The notes under the pieces are model-generated. The model made no database searches. It was not told the DNA's origin and worked only from the letters and a program-made list of their open reading frames with translations. Positions 8,735 through 18,587 of a stretch of 64,000 nucleotides of DNA are shown piece by piece. The DNA is from Catalinimonas niigatensis (GTDB lineage: Bacteria; Bacteroidota; Bacteroidia; Cytophagales; Cyclobacteriaceae): the NCBI RefSeq assembly GCF_030506285.1, contig NZ_CP119422.1, forward strand, positions 5,629,501 to 5,693,500, given 5' to 3'. The position numbers and the translations under genes are program-made. How positions within the stretch are numbered: position 1 is the first letter of the stretch; every line of letters starts with the position of its first letter.

Positions 8735-8811
8735 AGTTCAAAAAATAGTAAGTAATAGTTAAAAATTTTCTTTGAAAAGCTAAACTTATTTGTAATATAA
8801 CTACTTTGGAG

Positions 8812-9102
8812 TCAAAGTGTTAGAAGTGCTTCAGAATTACTTTTATTGATGAGGCTTTCTTCCAGCTTAATCAAAACCAAATCTACGAATACACTCGGAT
8901 AGTCCTGCATAAAATAAGCTAGCTCATCGTAATAATACTCATACACTTTATGAGGAAGATCTTTAGGAAGCTCATTATGAACAGCACGGACTTTAGCCTG
9001 CGTCAGAAGTTTTTCCTTGAGTGACTCCTGAGCATTAATTGTGAGTTGCTTCTTCTGATTATCGGCAAAACACAGTTCACAAATATGTATGTTGCTCTTC
9101 AT
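8812..9102 (-). CDS. Small hypothetical protein
   Basis: 96 residues from the ATG at 9102 (the longer frame starts with TTG). It has an early C-x-x-C pair (ICELCFADNQ) that could bind metal, then an amphipathic helical region ending in a short conserved-looking helix (YYYDELAYFMQDYPSVFVDLVLIKLEESL). No signal peptide or family recognised. It lies upstream of the Omp85-like gene on the same strand with 77 bases between. Confidence 0.5.
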   Translation of the reverse strand: MKSNIHICELCFADNQKKQLTINAQESLKEKLLTQAKVRAVHNELPKDLPHKVYEYYYDELAYFMQDYPSVFVDLVLIKLEESLINKSNSEALLTL

Positions 9103-9117
9103 GGTTTTGGTAATCAA

Positions 9118-9443
9118 TGTTGAATTATACTACAGAACGCACTAAGTTCATCTCTATGCTAATATAATAATAACTAAATCATTAAAACACAACTACGCAT
9201 CTCATTATACAATAGAAAGACTGAATTTATCTGAATTACCTTATTTTTCCTTGATTTATTTTTAATATTTTCTTTTCTCAAAAAAATGGATACCCATTAT
9301 TCATCCGCTAAATTTTTTATGGAAAAGCAGCAATTTGGCTAACTATCCACCAGATTTTGTAGTTCATTTAGTAGCAATTCACACTAACGTTCAGTGCGAT
9401 TTTTTTGTAAATTAGAAACATACATTTTTTAAACTACTTCGTT
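9118..9443. other. AT-rich divergent intergenic region
   Basis: 326 bases between the divergent small gene and the short-chain dehydrogenase, with several A and T runs. It must hold both promoters, but I find no clear TTTG/TAnnTTTG pair and no gene. Confidence 0.5.
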
Positions 9444-10295
9444 ATGACAAATTATCCCAAGCAAGTGCCTCAGCAGGAGCAAAAACCACCCGGCAAAGAA
9501 AGTAAAATGCATCCTCAACCCATCATCATCCGGGAGAGCTACCGGGGAAGTGAAAAACTAAAAGGAAAGAAAGCCCTGATCACCGGAGGAGATTCAGGAA
9601 TAGGAAGAGCAGTAGCGCTACATTTTGCAAGAGAGGGTGCAGACGTGGCCATCATTTATCTCAAAGAAGACGAAGATGCAAAAAAGACCAAGTCGTTGGT
9701 AGAAAAAGAAAACAAAAAGTGTATTATACTTCAAGGAGATATCAGAGAGCGCGAGTTTTGCAATAGGAGCGTAAAAGAAACCATCAATGAACTGGGTGGC
9801 ATAGATATTTTGGTCAATAATGCGGCAGAACAACATCCGCACGATGACTTGAACGAAATGGATCTGGATTTGATGGAAGACACCTTCCGAACCAATATTT
9901 TCGCTATGATACAAATGTGTAAGGCAGCTCTTCCGCATATGAAAGAAGACAGCACCATTATCAATACTTCCAGCGTGACGGCTTATCGTGGCAGTTCTCA
10001 TCTCTTAGACTATGCTTCAACCAAAGGCGCTATCATTTCTTTTACCCGCTCACTGAGCCAGAACTTGGTGAGTAAAAAAATCAGAGTGAATGCAGTAGCG
10101 CCTGGCCCTATTTGGACGCCGTTGATTCCCTCTACCTTTGATGATGTGGAAGAATTTGGCAAACAGGTACCTATGGAACGTCCTGGACAGCCTTCAGAAG
10201 TAGCACCAGCTTACGTGTTTCTGGCTTCAGAAGATGCCAGCTATATCACCGGGCAGGTCATTCATATCAATGGTGGGGAAATGATAGGAGGATAG
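9444..10295 (+). CDS. SDR family oxidoreductase (general-stress YhxC/Gs39 type)
   Basis: A 283-residue NAD(P)-dependent short-chain dehydrogenase. It has an N-terminal extension typical of the stress-linked subgroup (about 1-38), the nucleotide-binding TGGDSGIGRA (47-56), NNAAEQ (125-130), catalytic Ser near 177 in NTSSVTAYRG, and Y190 with K194 in YASTK. The C-terminal INGGEMIGG is typical. Substrate is not determined by sequence. It is monocistronic with its own terminator. Confidence 0.9.
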   Translation: MTNYPKQVPQQEQKPPGKESKMHPQPIIIRESYRGSEKLKGKKALITGGDSGIGRAVALHFAREGADVAIIYLKEDEDAKKTKSLVEKENKKCIILQGDIREREFCNRSVKETINELGGIDILVNNAAEQHPHDDLNEMDLDLMEDTFRTNIFAMIQMCKAALPHMKEDSTIINTSSVTAYRGSSHLLDYASTKGAIISFTRSLSQNLVSKKIRVNAVAPGPIWTPLIPSTFDDVEEFGKQVPMERPGQPSEVAPAYVFLASEDASYITGQVIHINGGEMIGG

Positions 10296-10324
10296 GATTT
10301 CTCAACACATTTTCTAAGAAGAGT

Positions 10325-10350
10325 AAGGGTGGATATTTTCACCCTTTTTT
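10325..10350 (+). terminator. Rho-independent terminator after the SDR gene
   Basis: AAGGGTG (10325-10331) pairs with CACCCTT (10340-10346), followed by a T run to 10350. Confidence 0.8.
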
Positions 10351-10482
10351 ATGGCTTTTCTATTTAAAGAGCATGGCTTGTTTTAACGAAATCATTAAAC
10401 CATTTCTTTAGACTGCATTATCAAACATAAAAGTGTATATTAAAGCCTGCTAAACATTTTTACAACTTACAACAACCTCAAA

Positions 10483-11856
10483 TTGCTTACTCAGGAAAAT
10501 ACGAATCTTCAGGACAATCCTTATGTACTGGATCAAAATGCTATTAAAGATCCGCCTACAAGATGGAAAGAAAAGCTGCAGCAGCTGGGACCAGGTTTTA
10601 TCCTCTCAGCGGCTATTGTAGGTTCCGGTGAACTCATTGCTACGACTACCTTAGGCGCAGAGGCAGGCTTTGCCACTTTCTGGGTAGTGATATTGTCTTG
10701 TCTGGTCAAGGTGACGCTGCAACTGGAATTTGGTAAGCATGCCATTTATTGCGGCGAAACAGTGATGTCTGCCTTTAACCGCTTACCCGGCCCTCGCCTG
10801 CGCGGTACCAACTGGAGCATCTGGACCTGGCTTTTTATCCAGATATTCAAGCTGCTGCAGGTGGGTGGCATTGTGGGTGGCGTAGCGATTACGCTCAACA
10901 TTGCTTTTCCACAGATCAATGATACGATCTGGGCATTCCTGGCAGCTATACTTTCCTCTCTGCTGATTTTCAAAGGTTATTACCGCTTTATTGAGAAGTT
11001 TTCTATTGGCATGATAGGTTTGTTCACCCTGCTTACTTTTGCTTCTCTCTTTTTCTTACAGTACACCACTTTTGCTCTGAGCTGGGATAATTTGATTGAA
11101 GGCGTAAGTTTCAACTTGCCTCCGGCAGCAGTAGGTGTTGCCATTGCAGCTTTTGGCATCACCGGAGTAGGAGGGGATGAAATTATGTACTATAACTACT
11201 GGTGCCTGGAAAAAGGCTACGCCCGTTTTGTGGGTCCGGAAGATGGAAGTGAGGCATGGCTGAGAAGAGCCAAAGGCTGGATCAAAGTCATGTATTTGGA
11301 TGCGTTGCTTTCTATGGTCGTATATACGTTGGTCACGGCTGCTTTTTATCTGCTGGGAGCAGCGGTACTGCACCGTTCCGGCTTAGTGCCTGAAGGTTAC
11401 GAGATGATAGACTCTTTATCCAGAATCTATACCGAGACCTTAGGACCCTGGGCTAAATCCATTTATTTATTTGGCGCACTCATTGTGCTGTTTTCTACCT
11501 TATTTGCAGCTTTGGCCAGCTGGACCCGAATCTTCTCCGATGCTTTTGGTCAGATTGGCTGGATCAATTTTTATAATCCACAGGTACGCAAAAGGAGTAT
11601 CGCTATCCTGGCCTGGGTCTTTCCCTTGTGTTGGGCAGTCCTTTTTATCTTTATCAAATTGCCGGTAATGATGATACTGGTGGGTGGATTTGTAACTTCC
11701 ATACTACTGCTGGTGGTGGTGTATGCTGCCTTTCAATTTCGTTATCGCCGCCTGCCGGAAAAATTGACTCCCACCCCTTTCTATGATTTTGCCCTGGTAC
11801 TTAGTGCCGTCGTCATCGTTGCTGTGGGAGTGTATAGCATTGTGAAAGTGTTTTAG
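10483..11856 (+). CDS. Nramp-related divalent-metal transporter
   Basis: A 457-residue multi-pass inner-membrane protein with about 11-12 membrane segments and the Nramp opening GPGFILSAAIVGSGELIATTTLGAEAGF. The canonical TM1 DPGN metal-binding motif is replaced by VGSGEL, and the TM6 MPH motif by GVGGDEIMYYNYW, so the substrate may differ from Mn/Fe. The only start available is TTG at 10483; no in-frame ATG occurs until deep in the protein. It follows the SDR gene after a terminator and is probably transcribed alone. Confidence 0.82.
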   Translation: MLTQENTNLQDNPYVLDQNAIKDPPTRWKEKLQQLGPGFILSAAIVGSGELIATTTLGAEAGFATFWVVILSCLVKVTLQLEFGKHAIYCGETVMSAFNRLPGPRLRGTNWSIWTWLFIQIFKLLQVGGIVGGVAITLNIAFPQINDTIWAFLAAILSSLLIFKGYYRFIEKFSIGMIGLFTLLTFASLFFLQYTTFALSWDNLIEGVSFNLPPAAVGVAIAAFGITGVGGDEIMYYNYWCLEKGYARFVGPEDGSEAWLRRAKGWIKVMYLDALLSMVVYTLVTAAFYLLGAAVLHRSGLVPEGYEMIDSLSRIYTETLGPWAKSIYLFGALIVLFSTLFAALASWTRIFSDAFGQIGWINFYNPQVRKRSIAILAWVFPLCWAVLFIFIKLPVMMILVGGFVTSILLLVVVYAAFQFRYRRLPEKLTPTPFYDFALVLSAVVIVAVGVYSIVKVF

Positions 11857-11918
11857 TCCCATGAAAAGACAAAGGCAGGAGAGGCTATAGAAACGAAGAG
11901 GGTGATAATTAAAAAGTA

Positions 11919-12710
11919 ATGAGGTCTGTTCTTTTTCTGATTTTCGTTTTAACATTCATTGACGGATATGGGCAGGTCCGCTGGTTTAAATTAACTGGCG
12001 GATTTGTTCTTCTTCATCCAAAAACACAGTTGTTACAAGCAGAAGGTGAGTTTAGGCAAAAAACTTTCAGTCGGGGGTATCGGGTTGGGTTGACATACGA
12101 TCAGTATCTGGATGATGAAAAAGAACTAAGTTTACGAACGGGACTTAACTTAGTGGTTAAGCGGTATAGTACGCAATTTGACGTGATTCAATCGTATGAG
12201 GATATTAACAACTCTATGGCTGTACTGGAGGCTGAAATAAATGTTACGCCCAGCTATTCAGTTTTTGAATTACCCCTGGCATTTCTGTATAAAAAAGCAT
12301 TATCAGAAAGTAACTCTTTTTTTTCTTTTGCCGGCGGCGCTTCTCTCGACTTGCTACGCGGATCATCGTATAGGGTTAATACTCAATTAGAATTGTTTAA
12401 CCCCCGGGGTATTCCACAACGATTTAATATCAGCAATGACAACAACTTTGAGTTTGACTCACACTTAAGCTACAGCCTGTTCGCAAGTGCTTCGTATCAT
12501 TTTCTTCTGAGAAACCAGCGCTACGTGGAACTGGGGCTTTCGTATCACTTCTCACCCGTAAGACTGGACACGCTTAACATTACCCACAATGTAAATGGTG
12601 AAGTGTTTAGCGCCAGCTATCTACCTCAGCGTCTTAGCTATTTTCAATGCTGCATCAGCTATAGTTTGACCAGATTGGAGTTCAACCCCTATTTGCCAAA
12701 GTTTCAATAA
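11919..12710 (+). CDS. PorT-like outer-membrane beta-barrel protein
   Basis: 263 residues with a signal peptide (MRSVLFLIFVLTFIDGYGQ) and alternating aromatic/hydrophobic strands ending in SYSLTRLEFNPYLPKFQ, as in small Bacteroidota barrels. No specific function is inferred. It lies 62 bases after the Nramp gene and meets the DUF3500 gene tail-to-tail with four bases between. Confidence 0.6.
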   Translation: MRSVLFLIFVLTFIDGYGQVRWFKLTGGFVLLHPKTQLLQAEGEFRQKTFSRGYRVGLTYDQYLDDEKELSLRTGLNLVVKRYSTQFDVIQSYEDINNSMAVLEAEINVTPSYSVFELPLAFLYKKALSESNSFFSFAGGASLDLLRGSSYRVNTQLELFNPRGIPQRFNISNDNNFEFDSHLSYSLFASASYHFLLRNQRYVELGLSYHFSPVRLDTLNITHNVNGEVFSASYLPQRLSYFQCCISYSLTRLEFNPYLPKFQ

Positions 12711-12714
12711 AGAT

Positions 12715-13755
12715 TTACTTTCCTACTACAACCTCTTTTCCAAAATCCTCAGACAGGTTTCTCCACAAGGAGTGAATGTGCCATGACTCATAACTACGGT
12801 TATCATACTCAATGATGCAGGCTGGGCCCTGTATGCGATAATAACGGGCTTCATGCTGTCCTTTGTCACCAGCCCAGGCAAAATGAAGTTTGTCAAGTCC
12901 GGCATTCATGATTTCCTCCATTTCCTGCTCAGCCAGAGGATAAGCCAGATTATATACCCAGGCACGTATCAGGGTCTTTACAGCATCTTGTTGACTAGCA
13001 CTCATATCTGAAAAAGCGAGGCCTTGCGCCTTTTGGGTGTGAGGCTCATCACCTTCCCGGGTCAGCACATCGTCGGGCATTTTGCCGTCCAGCAGGGCAG
13101 CAGTGTTTTGCTCTTCAGTGAATGAATTGATTAAGCGCCATCCCTCACACGTCTCCTCATGCATAAAAGTGTATCCGGCATAAGGGCCTTCGGTAACTTC
13201 TCGTGGGTCAACGCCTACAAACATGGGAGTGACGCTGATACCTTCGGGAGTCAGGGTAAAATGCAGGGAGATATGATGTCCTTCAAAACGCCAGCCCCAG
13301 GCGGAGGTCATGCTCGGTTCTCCAAAGAGGGTCAGGTAATAATAATCGTGGCCGTACATAGTCATGTTGGTTTCAAAACCATATTCCTCAAATACTTCCA
13401 TACGGCGGTTTTGATCTTGCTGGATAATATTCTGGACTTTGAGATAGCCTTGCTCGCTCAGTGCGCTTTGCAAAAATGCGTGTAAAGCCATCTTTTGGGC
13501 AGCATTCAAATCCCCCAGCGGGAGCCCTTCGCGTAAAAAGCTGTGGGTGGGTAGGTTATTCCATATTTTCCGCTCTTCATCCTCAAAAGGATGCTTCAGC
13601 TTTTCCAATTGTTCGCTGTACAAAACGCGCATCAGTTGATGGCTGGCCTCTACCATATCTTGTTTGACCTTTTCTACCGGGTCAAAAGATTGACTGAAAC
13701 TTGTAAAGGGCAGGATAAACAGGAGTAAGAAGAAGGCTGTATAATGTTTTTGCAT
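12715..13755 (-). CDS. DUF3500 family secreted protein
   Basis: 346 residues from the ATG at 13755, which directly begins a good signal peptide (MQKHYTAFFLLLFILPFTSFSQ); the longer start at 13773 adds six residues. The body shows the DUF3500 signature: LPLGDLNAAQKMALHAFLQ, then YYYLTLFGEPS, WGWRFEGHHISLHFTL and PMFVGVDPREV. The family's biochemical role is unknown; it is exported here. Confidence 0.85.
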   Translation of the reverse strand: MQKHYTAFFLLLFILPFTSFSQSFDPVEKVKQDMVEASHQLMRVLYSEQLEKLKHPFEDEERKIWNNLPTHSFLREGLPLGDLNAAQKMALHAFLQSALSEQGYLKVQNIIQQDQNRRMEVFEEYGFETNMTMYGHDYYYLTLFGEPSMTSAWGWRFEGHHISLHFTLTPEGISVTPMFVGVDPREVTEGPYAGYTFMHEETCEGWRLINSFTEEQNTAALLDGKMPDDVLTREGDEPHTQKAQGLAFSDMSASQQDAVKTLIRAWVYNLAYPLAEQEMEEIMNAGLDKLHFAWAGDKGQHEARYYRIQGPACIIEYDNRSYESWHIHSLWRNLSEDFGKEVVVGK

Positions 13756-13961
13756 AATAAATAAAGTCAACATAAATGTCTGAAAGTAATAAAATTTTGT
13801 AGAGCCTGGAAGTTTGGAATTGAGAAAACAGCAGTATCAGGACAGAATCATATTTTCATAAACAAAGCTTGCTATTGAAATCCATTTTTTATCTAGCTTT
13901 CCGTTTCTTTACTATTCTCTTGTCATAACAGCTAAAGGCTTAGGACTGCCAGCCTTTCAAG

Positions 13962-13994
13962 GAAAAAGCCATACGTCAGTCATATGGCTTTTTC
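13962..13994. terminator. Bidirectional hairpin terminator
   Basis: A perfect 12-bp stem, 13962-13973 with 13983-13994, with loop of nine bases. Its arms begin and end in A and T runs, so it could serve either strand; it lies just past the end of the minus-strand DUF4301 gene. Confidence 0.8.
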
Positions 13995-14018
13995 TCATAT
14001 TATGTGTTTATTATAGTA

Positions 14019-15575
14019 CTATGCCTGGTGTTGTTTGCGAAGCAGGTCATCAACCGTTTTTACCGGATTGAAGGTAACAATGGGTACTTCTACAAAAATC
14101 GTATTCCAGTCAGACATGCTACCATTCCACAAGCCAGGAAGTTCGAGGGCTTTCAGCTCTTTTCCGTCTTTGGATTTTTGAGAAATAAAACCTGTCTGAG
14201 TATCCACAAAGCTTCTGAGGTCAAACTTTTTACCTTCAAAATCCTTGAGAGAACAGACAATATCTACTGGGTTGAAATGGGTAGAGTTTTTAAAAATTTC
14301 CATTTGTTCAGCATCCTGGGTATCTACCTGTGCACTTTCAACAATTTGCAAAGAGGTAGATCCATCACTGTTTTCTGCCCAGAATGGTCCGCCACCTGGT
14401 TCTCCTTCATTTTTCACCATACCACATACCCGAATAGGCCGGTCTAGTTTCTGGAAGAGGTAGGCCACTTTTTCAGCATCTTCCATCGTACTAAAAACCT
14501 GAGGAGAGATGGTACAAAGCTGGTTTTCTACAAAATGCCGAATTTCCTCAATCTTTTCGGCTGACAAATCATCGGACTCATGGATAAGATGGAGGTAAGA
14601 GAAGATGGTTTCCTGATAGCTTAGCAGTATACCTCCCAGCATTTTTTTATGCGTATACGTAGATTCTTTGATATTGTCAGGTACTACATTGTCAATATTT
14701 TTGATAAACACCATATCAGCATCCAGGTCATTGAGGTTTTCTATCAAGGCGCCATGACCTCCGGGGCGAAGTAGGAGGCTTCCGTCTTCATTGCGAAAGG
14801 GCTGGTTATCCATGTCCACGGCTATGGTGTCAGTAGATGGCTTTTGCTCAGAAAAAGAAATATAGTAGGTAACTCCAAACTCTTTTTCATAAGAAACCTT
14901 CATCTCTTCTATGTGCTGCTCAAAACCCTGACGATGTTCGGGAGAAACCGTAAAGTGAATGTAGACCTCATTGTTTGCATTTTTGCAATAATGAGCCCCT
15001 TCCACCAGATGTTCTTCTACCGGAGTACGTGTGGTATGGGTATAAGCATGAAATTCCAGCAAACCTTTGGGTAAGCTTCCGTACTGGAGTCCGTCATCAT
15101 CCAGCAGGGTTTCCAGTACACTTACATATTTGCGCTGCAATATGGCTTCGTTCAAACCAATTTTATGCTTCTGTAAATACTTTTCTTTAAGACTTTCGTA
15201 GAAGGCAAAATTTTCAATGTGCTTGAAAAAATTAAACATAGGTTTCATTTTTTCATCACTAGTTAGCTTTTGATAGTCTTCGTCGCTACCGCTGTAAGAT
15301 TGCATAAAACTGTATAAGCCTTTGAACATCCGGCTGGCTGCCCCGGAAGCAGGCACAAATTTTATGATCCTTTTACGTGGCCCTTCTTTTTCATAGGTAT
15401 GGATATACCCTTCCGTAAGATGCTCATCAATTTTGAGCAAGCCATCATTAAGCGTAGCGGCTTTGATAATTCTAAGAAAGGGAAAACCTTCTTCAAACTG
15501 TTGAATTTGTTGTTTGATGGTGTCAAGCTCGGCACCGTATGCTTTGAGGTGATTTAAGTCTTGGTCAGAAAACAT
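14019..15575 (-). CDS. DUF4301 family protein
   Basis: A 518-residue cytoplasmic protein of the Bacteroidota DUF4301 family. It begins FSDQDLNHLKAYG, has VPASGAASRMFK near residue 75, RPGGHGALIENLNDLDADMVFIKNIDN near 270-297, and CGMVKNEGEPGGGPFW near 385. These resemble nucleotide-sugar-transferase-like motifs, but no activity is established. It is a single gene with a terminator downstream. Confidence 0.88.
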   Translation of the reverse strand: MFSDQDLNHLKAYGAELDTIKQQIQQFEEGFPFLRIIKAATLNDGLLKIDEHLTEGYIHTYEKEGPRKRIIKFVPASGAASRMFKGLYSFMQSYSGSDEDYQKLTSDEKMKPMFNFFKHIENFAFYESLKEKYLQKHKIGLNEAILQRKYVSVLETLLDDDGLQYGSLPKGLLEFHAYTHTTRTPVEEHLVEGAHYCKNANNEVYIHFTVSPEHRQGFEQHIEEMKVSYEKEFGVTYYISFSEQKPSTDTIAVDMDNQPFRNEDGSLLLRPGGHGALIENLNDLDADMVFIKNIDNVVPDNIKESTYTHKKMLGGILLSYQETIFSYLHLIHESDDLSAEKIEEIRHFVENQLCTISPQVFSTMEDAEKVAYLFQKLDRPIRVCGMVKNEGEPGGGPFWAENSDGSTSLQIVESAQVDTQDAEQMEIFKNSTHFNPVDIVCSLKDFEGKKFDLRSFVDTQTGFISQKSKDGKELKALELPGLWNGSMSDWNTIFVEVPIVTFNPVKTVDDLLRKQHQA

Positions 15576-15713
15576 AGGAAAAAAATTAGTTGGGTTTAAA
15601 AAGATGTAGTGCCTGAAAATAGTAATAAAAGCTAATATTACACAAACTGATTATATGAAATGAGGTTTTGTCTTAGCTTCTATTAAAATAAATTTGTGGT
15701 TTAGGAATATGAA

Positions 15714-15741
15714 ATAAAAAAACTCCTGATGATTTCAGGAG
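15714..15741 (-). terminator. Rho-independent terminator of the PBP1A gene
   Basis: On the minus strand CTCCTGA (15741-15735) pairs with TCAGGAG (15729-15723) around a five-base loop, followed by at least seven Ts. Confidence 0.88.
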
Positions 15742-15756
15742 CTTTACTTGAAAATA

Positions 15757-18201
15757 TTAATTCTTCTTTTTGCCAAAAATACCTCTGATCACATCTCCAA
15801 GTCTGGTGCGCTCTTTTTCCTTCTTTTGACTTCGGTCAGGGACTTTTTGTACTCTCTCAGCTACTTCTTCTTCCTGCTTTTTCCGATCCTTATCTCCGGC
15901 AAATAGCCGCCAGAAGAAGCCTCTATCCTCATCTAAGGTCTCTTTATAGAAATCACAATCCAGCTTAGCCATCACCCTCCTGCCGGGATCAGGAAACTGG
16001 CCTTTGCTTACCATATTGAAATCCGGTTCACGGTTTACCTGCTGCATAAATTTTGCCCAAATGGGTAATGCAGTGTTAGAGCCCTGGCCTAAGCTCATGC
16101 TGCGGAAACGGATCATCCGGGTAGAACCGCCTACCCATGCTCCTGCTACTAGCTTGGGTGTAGCGCCTACAAACCAGCCATCGGCCTGTGATTGTGTGGT
16201 TCCGGTTTTTCCGGCAATATCATTTCTAAGTCCATAGGTATAGCGGATACGGCGTGCACTTCCACTATCCACTACATTTTTAAGCATCTGCACCATCAGA
16301 TCGGCAGTCTCCTGGTGAAGCACTTTTTTGTAGTCCAGTTCTTCTTTAGTAAAATCTACAATCACATTGCCATATGCGTCTTCAATCCCCAGAAGATACA
16401 CAGGTTTTACCTTATACCCACGATTGACGAAAGTACCATAGACAGTAAGCATTTCAGAAAGTGTGAGATCGGCGGTTCCTAAAGCAATAGAAGGTTGATC
16501 GGGTAAATTGTTATCAATCCCCAACTCATGGGCCAGGGATGATACTTTTCTGACCCCGGTTTTCATCATCAAATCTACTGTAACCGTATTGACAGAGTGC
16601 GCCAATGCGCCGGGCATGGAGTAATAGCCTTCGTATTTGTTGTCTGAATTGCGCGGAGCCCAGTCTTCGTAATCTTCGTAAGTTCTGAGTTCATTACTGA
16701 TGTAGTCACAAGGGTCTTGACCATCTTCAATGGCGGCGGCAAAAACAATGGGTTTGAAGGTAGAGCCTACCTGCCGACGGGCAGTCACATGATCATACTT
16801 AAAATATTCGTGATTAATGCCGCCCACCCAGGCTTTTACATGTCCGTTTTCAGGACGCATGGCCAGGAAACCGGCGTTCAGAAACATCTGATAGTAGGCA
16901 ATAGAATCCAGCGGACTCATATTTTTTACTTTTTCCCCTTCCCAGGTAAACACACTCATCGGAACAGCCTGCTTGAAAACTGCTTCTACTTCTTCCGGTG
17001 TTTTTCCACTGGCAATAAGTTGTTTGTAGCGTACAGAACGCAACATCAGATTCCTGAGATAATCGTTGTTATCATCCCAGGGAGTGCGTCCCTGCCAGTG
17101 TTTGAAAAAAGTAGCCTGTAGCTCTTTCATGTGTTCCATCACAGCTTTTTCAGCATACTCCTGCATACGGGCATCAATGGTCGTAAAGATCTTCAGTCCA
17201 TCCGTATAGACATTGTAATAAGTACCATCAGATTTGGGATTGTCTTTTAACCATTGTTGTACCTCATGGCGGAGCTTCTCCCGGAAGTAAGGTGCCAATC
17301 CTTCGTTGTGTGACACATAGGAGTAATCCAACTTCATGGGAAGAGCCTTCAAAGAATCTGCCTGAAAAGAAGAGATATAACCAGCTTTAGCCATCTGGTT
17401 GAGTACCACATTCCGGCGGCCTTGTGCCCGGTCCGGATGTAGGCGGGGACTGTAATAGGTAGTAGCTTTGAGCATACCTACCAGTACAGCAGCTTCTTCC
17501 GGTTTGATCTGCTTGGCAGTTTTGTTAAAAAATCGCTTGGTTGCCGCTTCAATGCCAAATACATTTCCGCCAAACGGTACGGTGTTGAGATATAAAGTCA
17601 GTATTTCGTCTTTGTTATAGATATCTTCCAGGCTGGTGGCTATGAAGATTTCTTTGAGCTTATTAACCGGCATGCTGAGCAGCCAGAAGTCCTGACGGGG
17701 GAAAAGGTTTTTGGCTAACTGTTGGCTAAGGGTGCTTCCACCCCCTGCGCTTTCGTCACCTAATAGAATACTTTTGACCAGCACCCGTGCCATACTGCGA
17801 TAGTCAATACCATCGTGTTTATAAAAACGGGAGTCTTCTGTAGAAACCAATGCCTGAACGAGGGCAGGGGAAATATTCTCCGGGCGTGCGTTGGTTCGGT
17901 TTTCTATATAATACTTTCCTAACAGCTGCCGGTCATAAGAATATACTTCTGAAGCATTGAAATTTTTGATATTTCGTAATTCCTGCTCATTGGGTAATCT
18001 GCCAAAAAAACCCATATGCACCAGAAATATAAATACTAAGCCAGAAAGTAAAATGCCAAAGAAAGAGTAAACGCCTAAGCGAAGCCACTGACGCCATCCA
18101 AAGTGCCTTAGGGTGCGAAATATAGCTTTGAACATGTGCTGTATCATTCGGAATAGCTTCCGAAACAGTTTCTTTATTGTTTGTTGGACTTTGGGATTCA
18201 A
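15757..18201 (-). CDS. mrcA: Class A penicillin-binding protein 1A
   Basis: A bifunctional peptidoglycan synthase of 814 residues anchored in the inner membrane. It has a basic cytoplasmic N-terminus, a TM segment (about 46-63), a GT51 glycosyltransferase with catalytic E122 in TEDSRFYKHDGID and GGGSTLSQQLAKNL, and a transpeptidase with GSTFKP (SxxK), SVN (in AHSVNTV) and KTGTT. The C-terminal tail is charged and disordered (about 775-814). Transcribed alone, with a clear terminator. Confidence 0.95.
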   Translation of the reverse strand: MNPKVQQTIKKLFRKLFRMIQHMFKAIFRTLRHFGWRQWLRLGVYSFFGILLSGLVFIFLVHMGFFGRLPNEQELRNIKNFNASEVYSYDRQLLGKYYIENRTNARPENISPALVQALVSTEDSRFYKHDGIDYRSMARVLVKSILLGDESAGGGSTLSQQLAKNLFPRQDFWLLSMPVNKLKEIFIATSLEDIYNKDEILTLYLNTVPFGGNVFGIEAATKRFFNKTAKQIKPEEAAVLVGMLKATTYYSPRLHPDRAQGRRNVVLNQMAKAGYISSFQADSLKALPMKLDYSYVSHNEGLAPYFREKLRHEVQQWLKDNPKSDGTYYNVYTDGLKIFTTIDARMQEYAEKAVMEHMKELQATFFKHWQGRTPWDDNNDYLRNLMLRSVRYKQLIASGKTPEEVEAVFKQAVPMSVFTWEGEKVKNMSPLDSIAYYQMFLNAGFLAMRPENGHVKAWVGGINHEYFKYDHVTARRQVGSTFKPIVFAAAIEDGQDPCDYISNELRTYEDYEDWAPRNSDNKYEGYYSMPGALAHSVNTVTVDLMMKTGVRKVSSLAHELGIDNNLPDQPSIALGTADLTLSEMLTVYGTFVNRGYKVKPVYLLGIEDAYGNVIVDFTKEELDYKKVLHQETADLMVQMLKNVVDSGSARRIRYTYGLRNDIAGKTGTTQSQADGWFVGATPKLVAGAWVGGSTRMIRFRSMSLGQGSNTALPIWAKFMQQVNREPDFNMVSKGQFPDPGRRVMAKLDCDFYKETLDEDRGFFWRLFAGDKDRKKQEEEVAERVQKVPDRSQKKEKERTRLGDVIRGIFGKKKN

Positions 18202-18587
18202 AGTTCGGTATCAGTTTGGTAAAACAATTTACAATACTACGCTAAAGCAGCCGCTTTGTTATGTATTGAGCATGTAAATAGCTATAGTATATGAAACGAA
18301 AGGCTAACAAGTTGACAACAGGCATAATTCCTTTCGGCTCTACTATAGACAACTTTTGTCGTATTGACACATTACCAACTACAGTACCAAATTTTATAAA
18401 GAACAGCAGAGCGTTTTTCTTTGTAAATATACTTAGAGGCTTACCAAATCTCAGGATATCTGAAAACTATGAGTTGAGTAGAGGAATTCTGTATCCCGTT
18501 GATTTATTGCCGAAAGTGGGTATAAATGGGGTTTGGACGCTGGTTTTTTGAACGAACAAAATATGCGAGCGAGAGGAAAGCCTGAAT
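18202..18587. other. Intergenic region without a confident gene
   Basis: 386 bases between the PBP gene start and the end of the glycosyltransferase gene. An 86-codon frame on the plus strand (18291-18551) has no signal peptide, domain or plausible composition and is probably chance. The PBP promoter should lie near 18202-18300 on the minus strand. Confidence 0.45.

Noticed and set aside
18291-18551. 86-codon plus-strand frame in an intergenic region
   Set aside because: No motif, no signal peptide, no plausible start context; probably chance.
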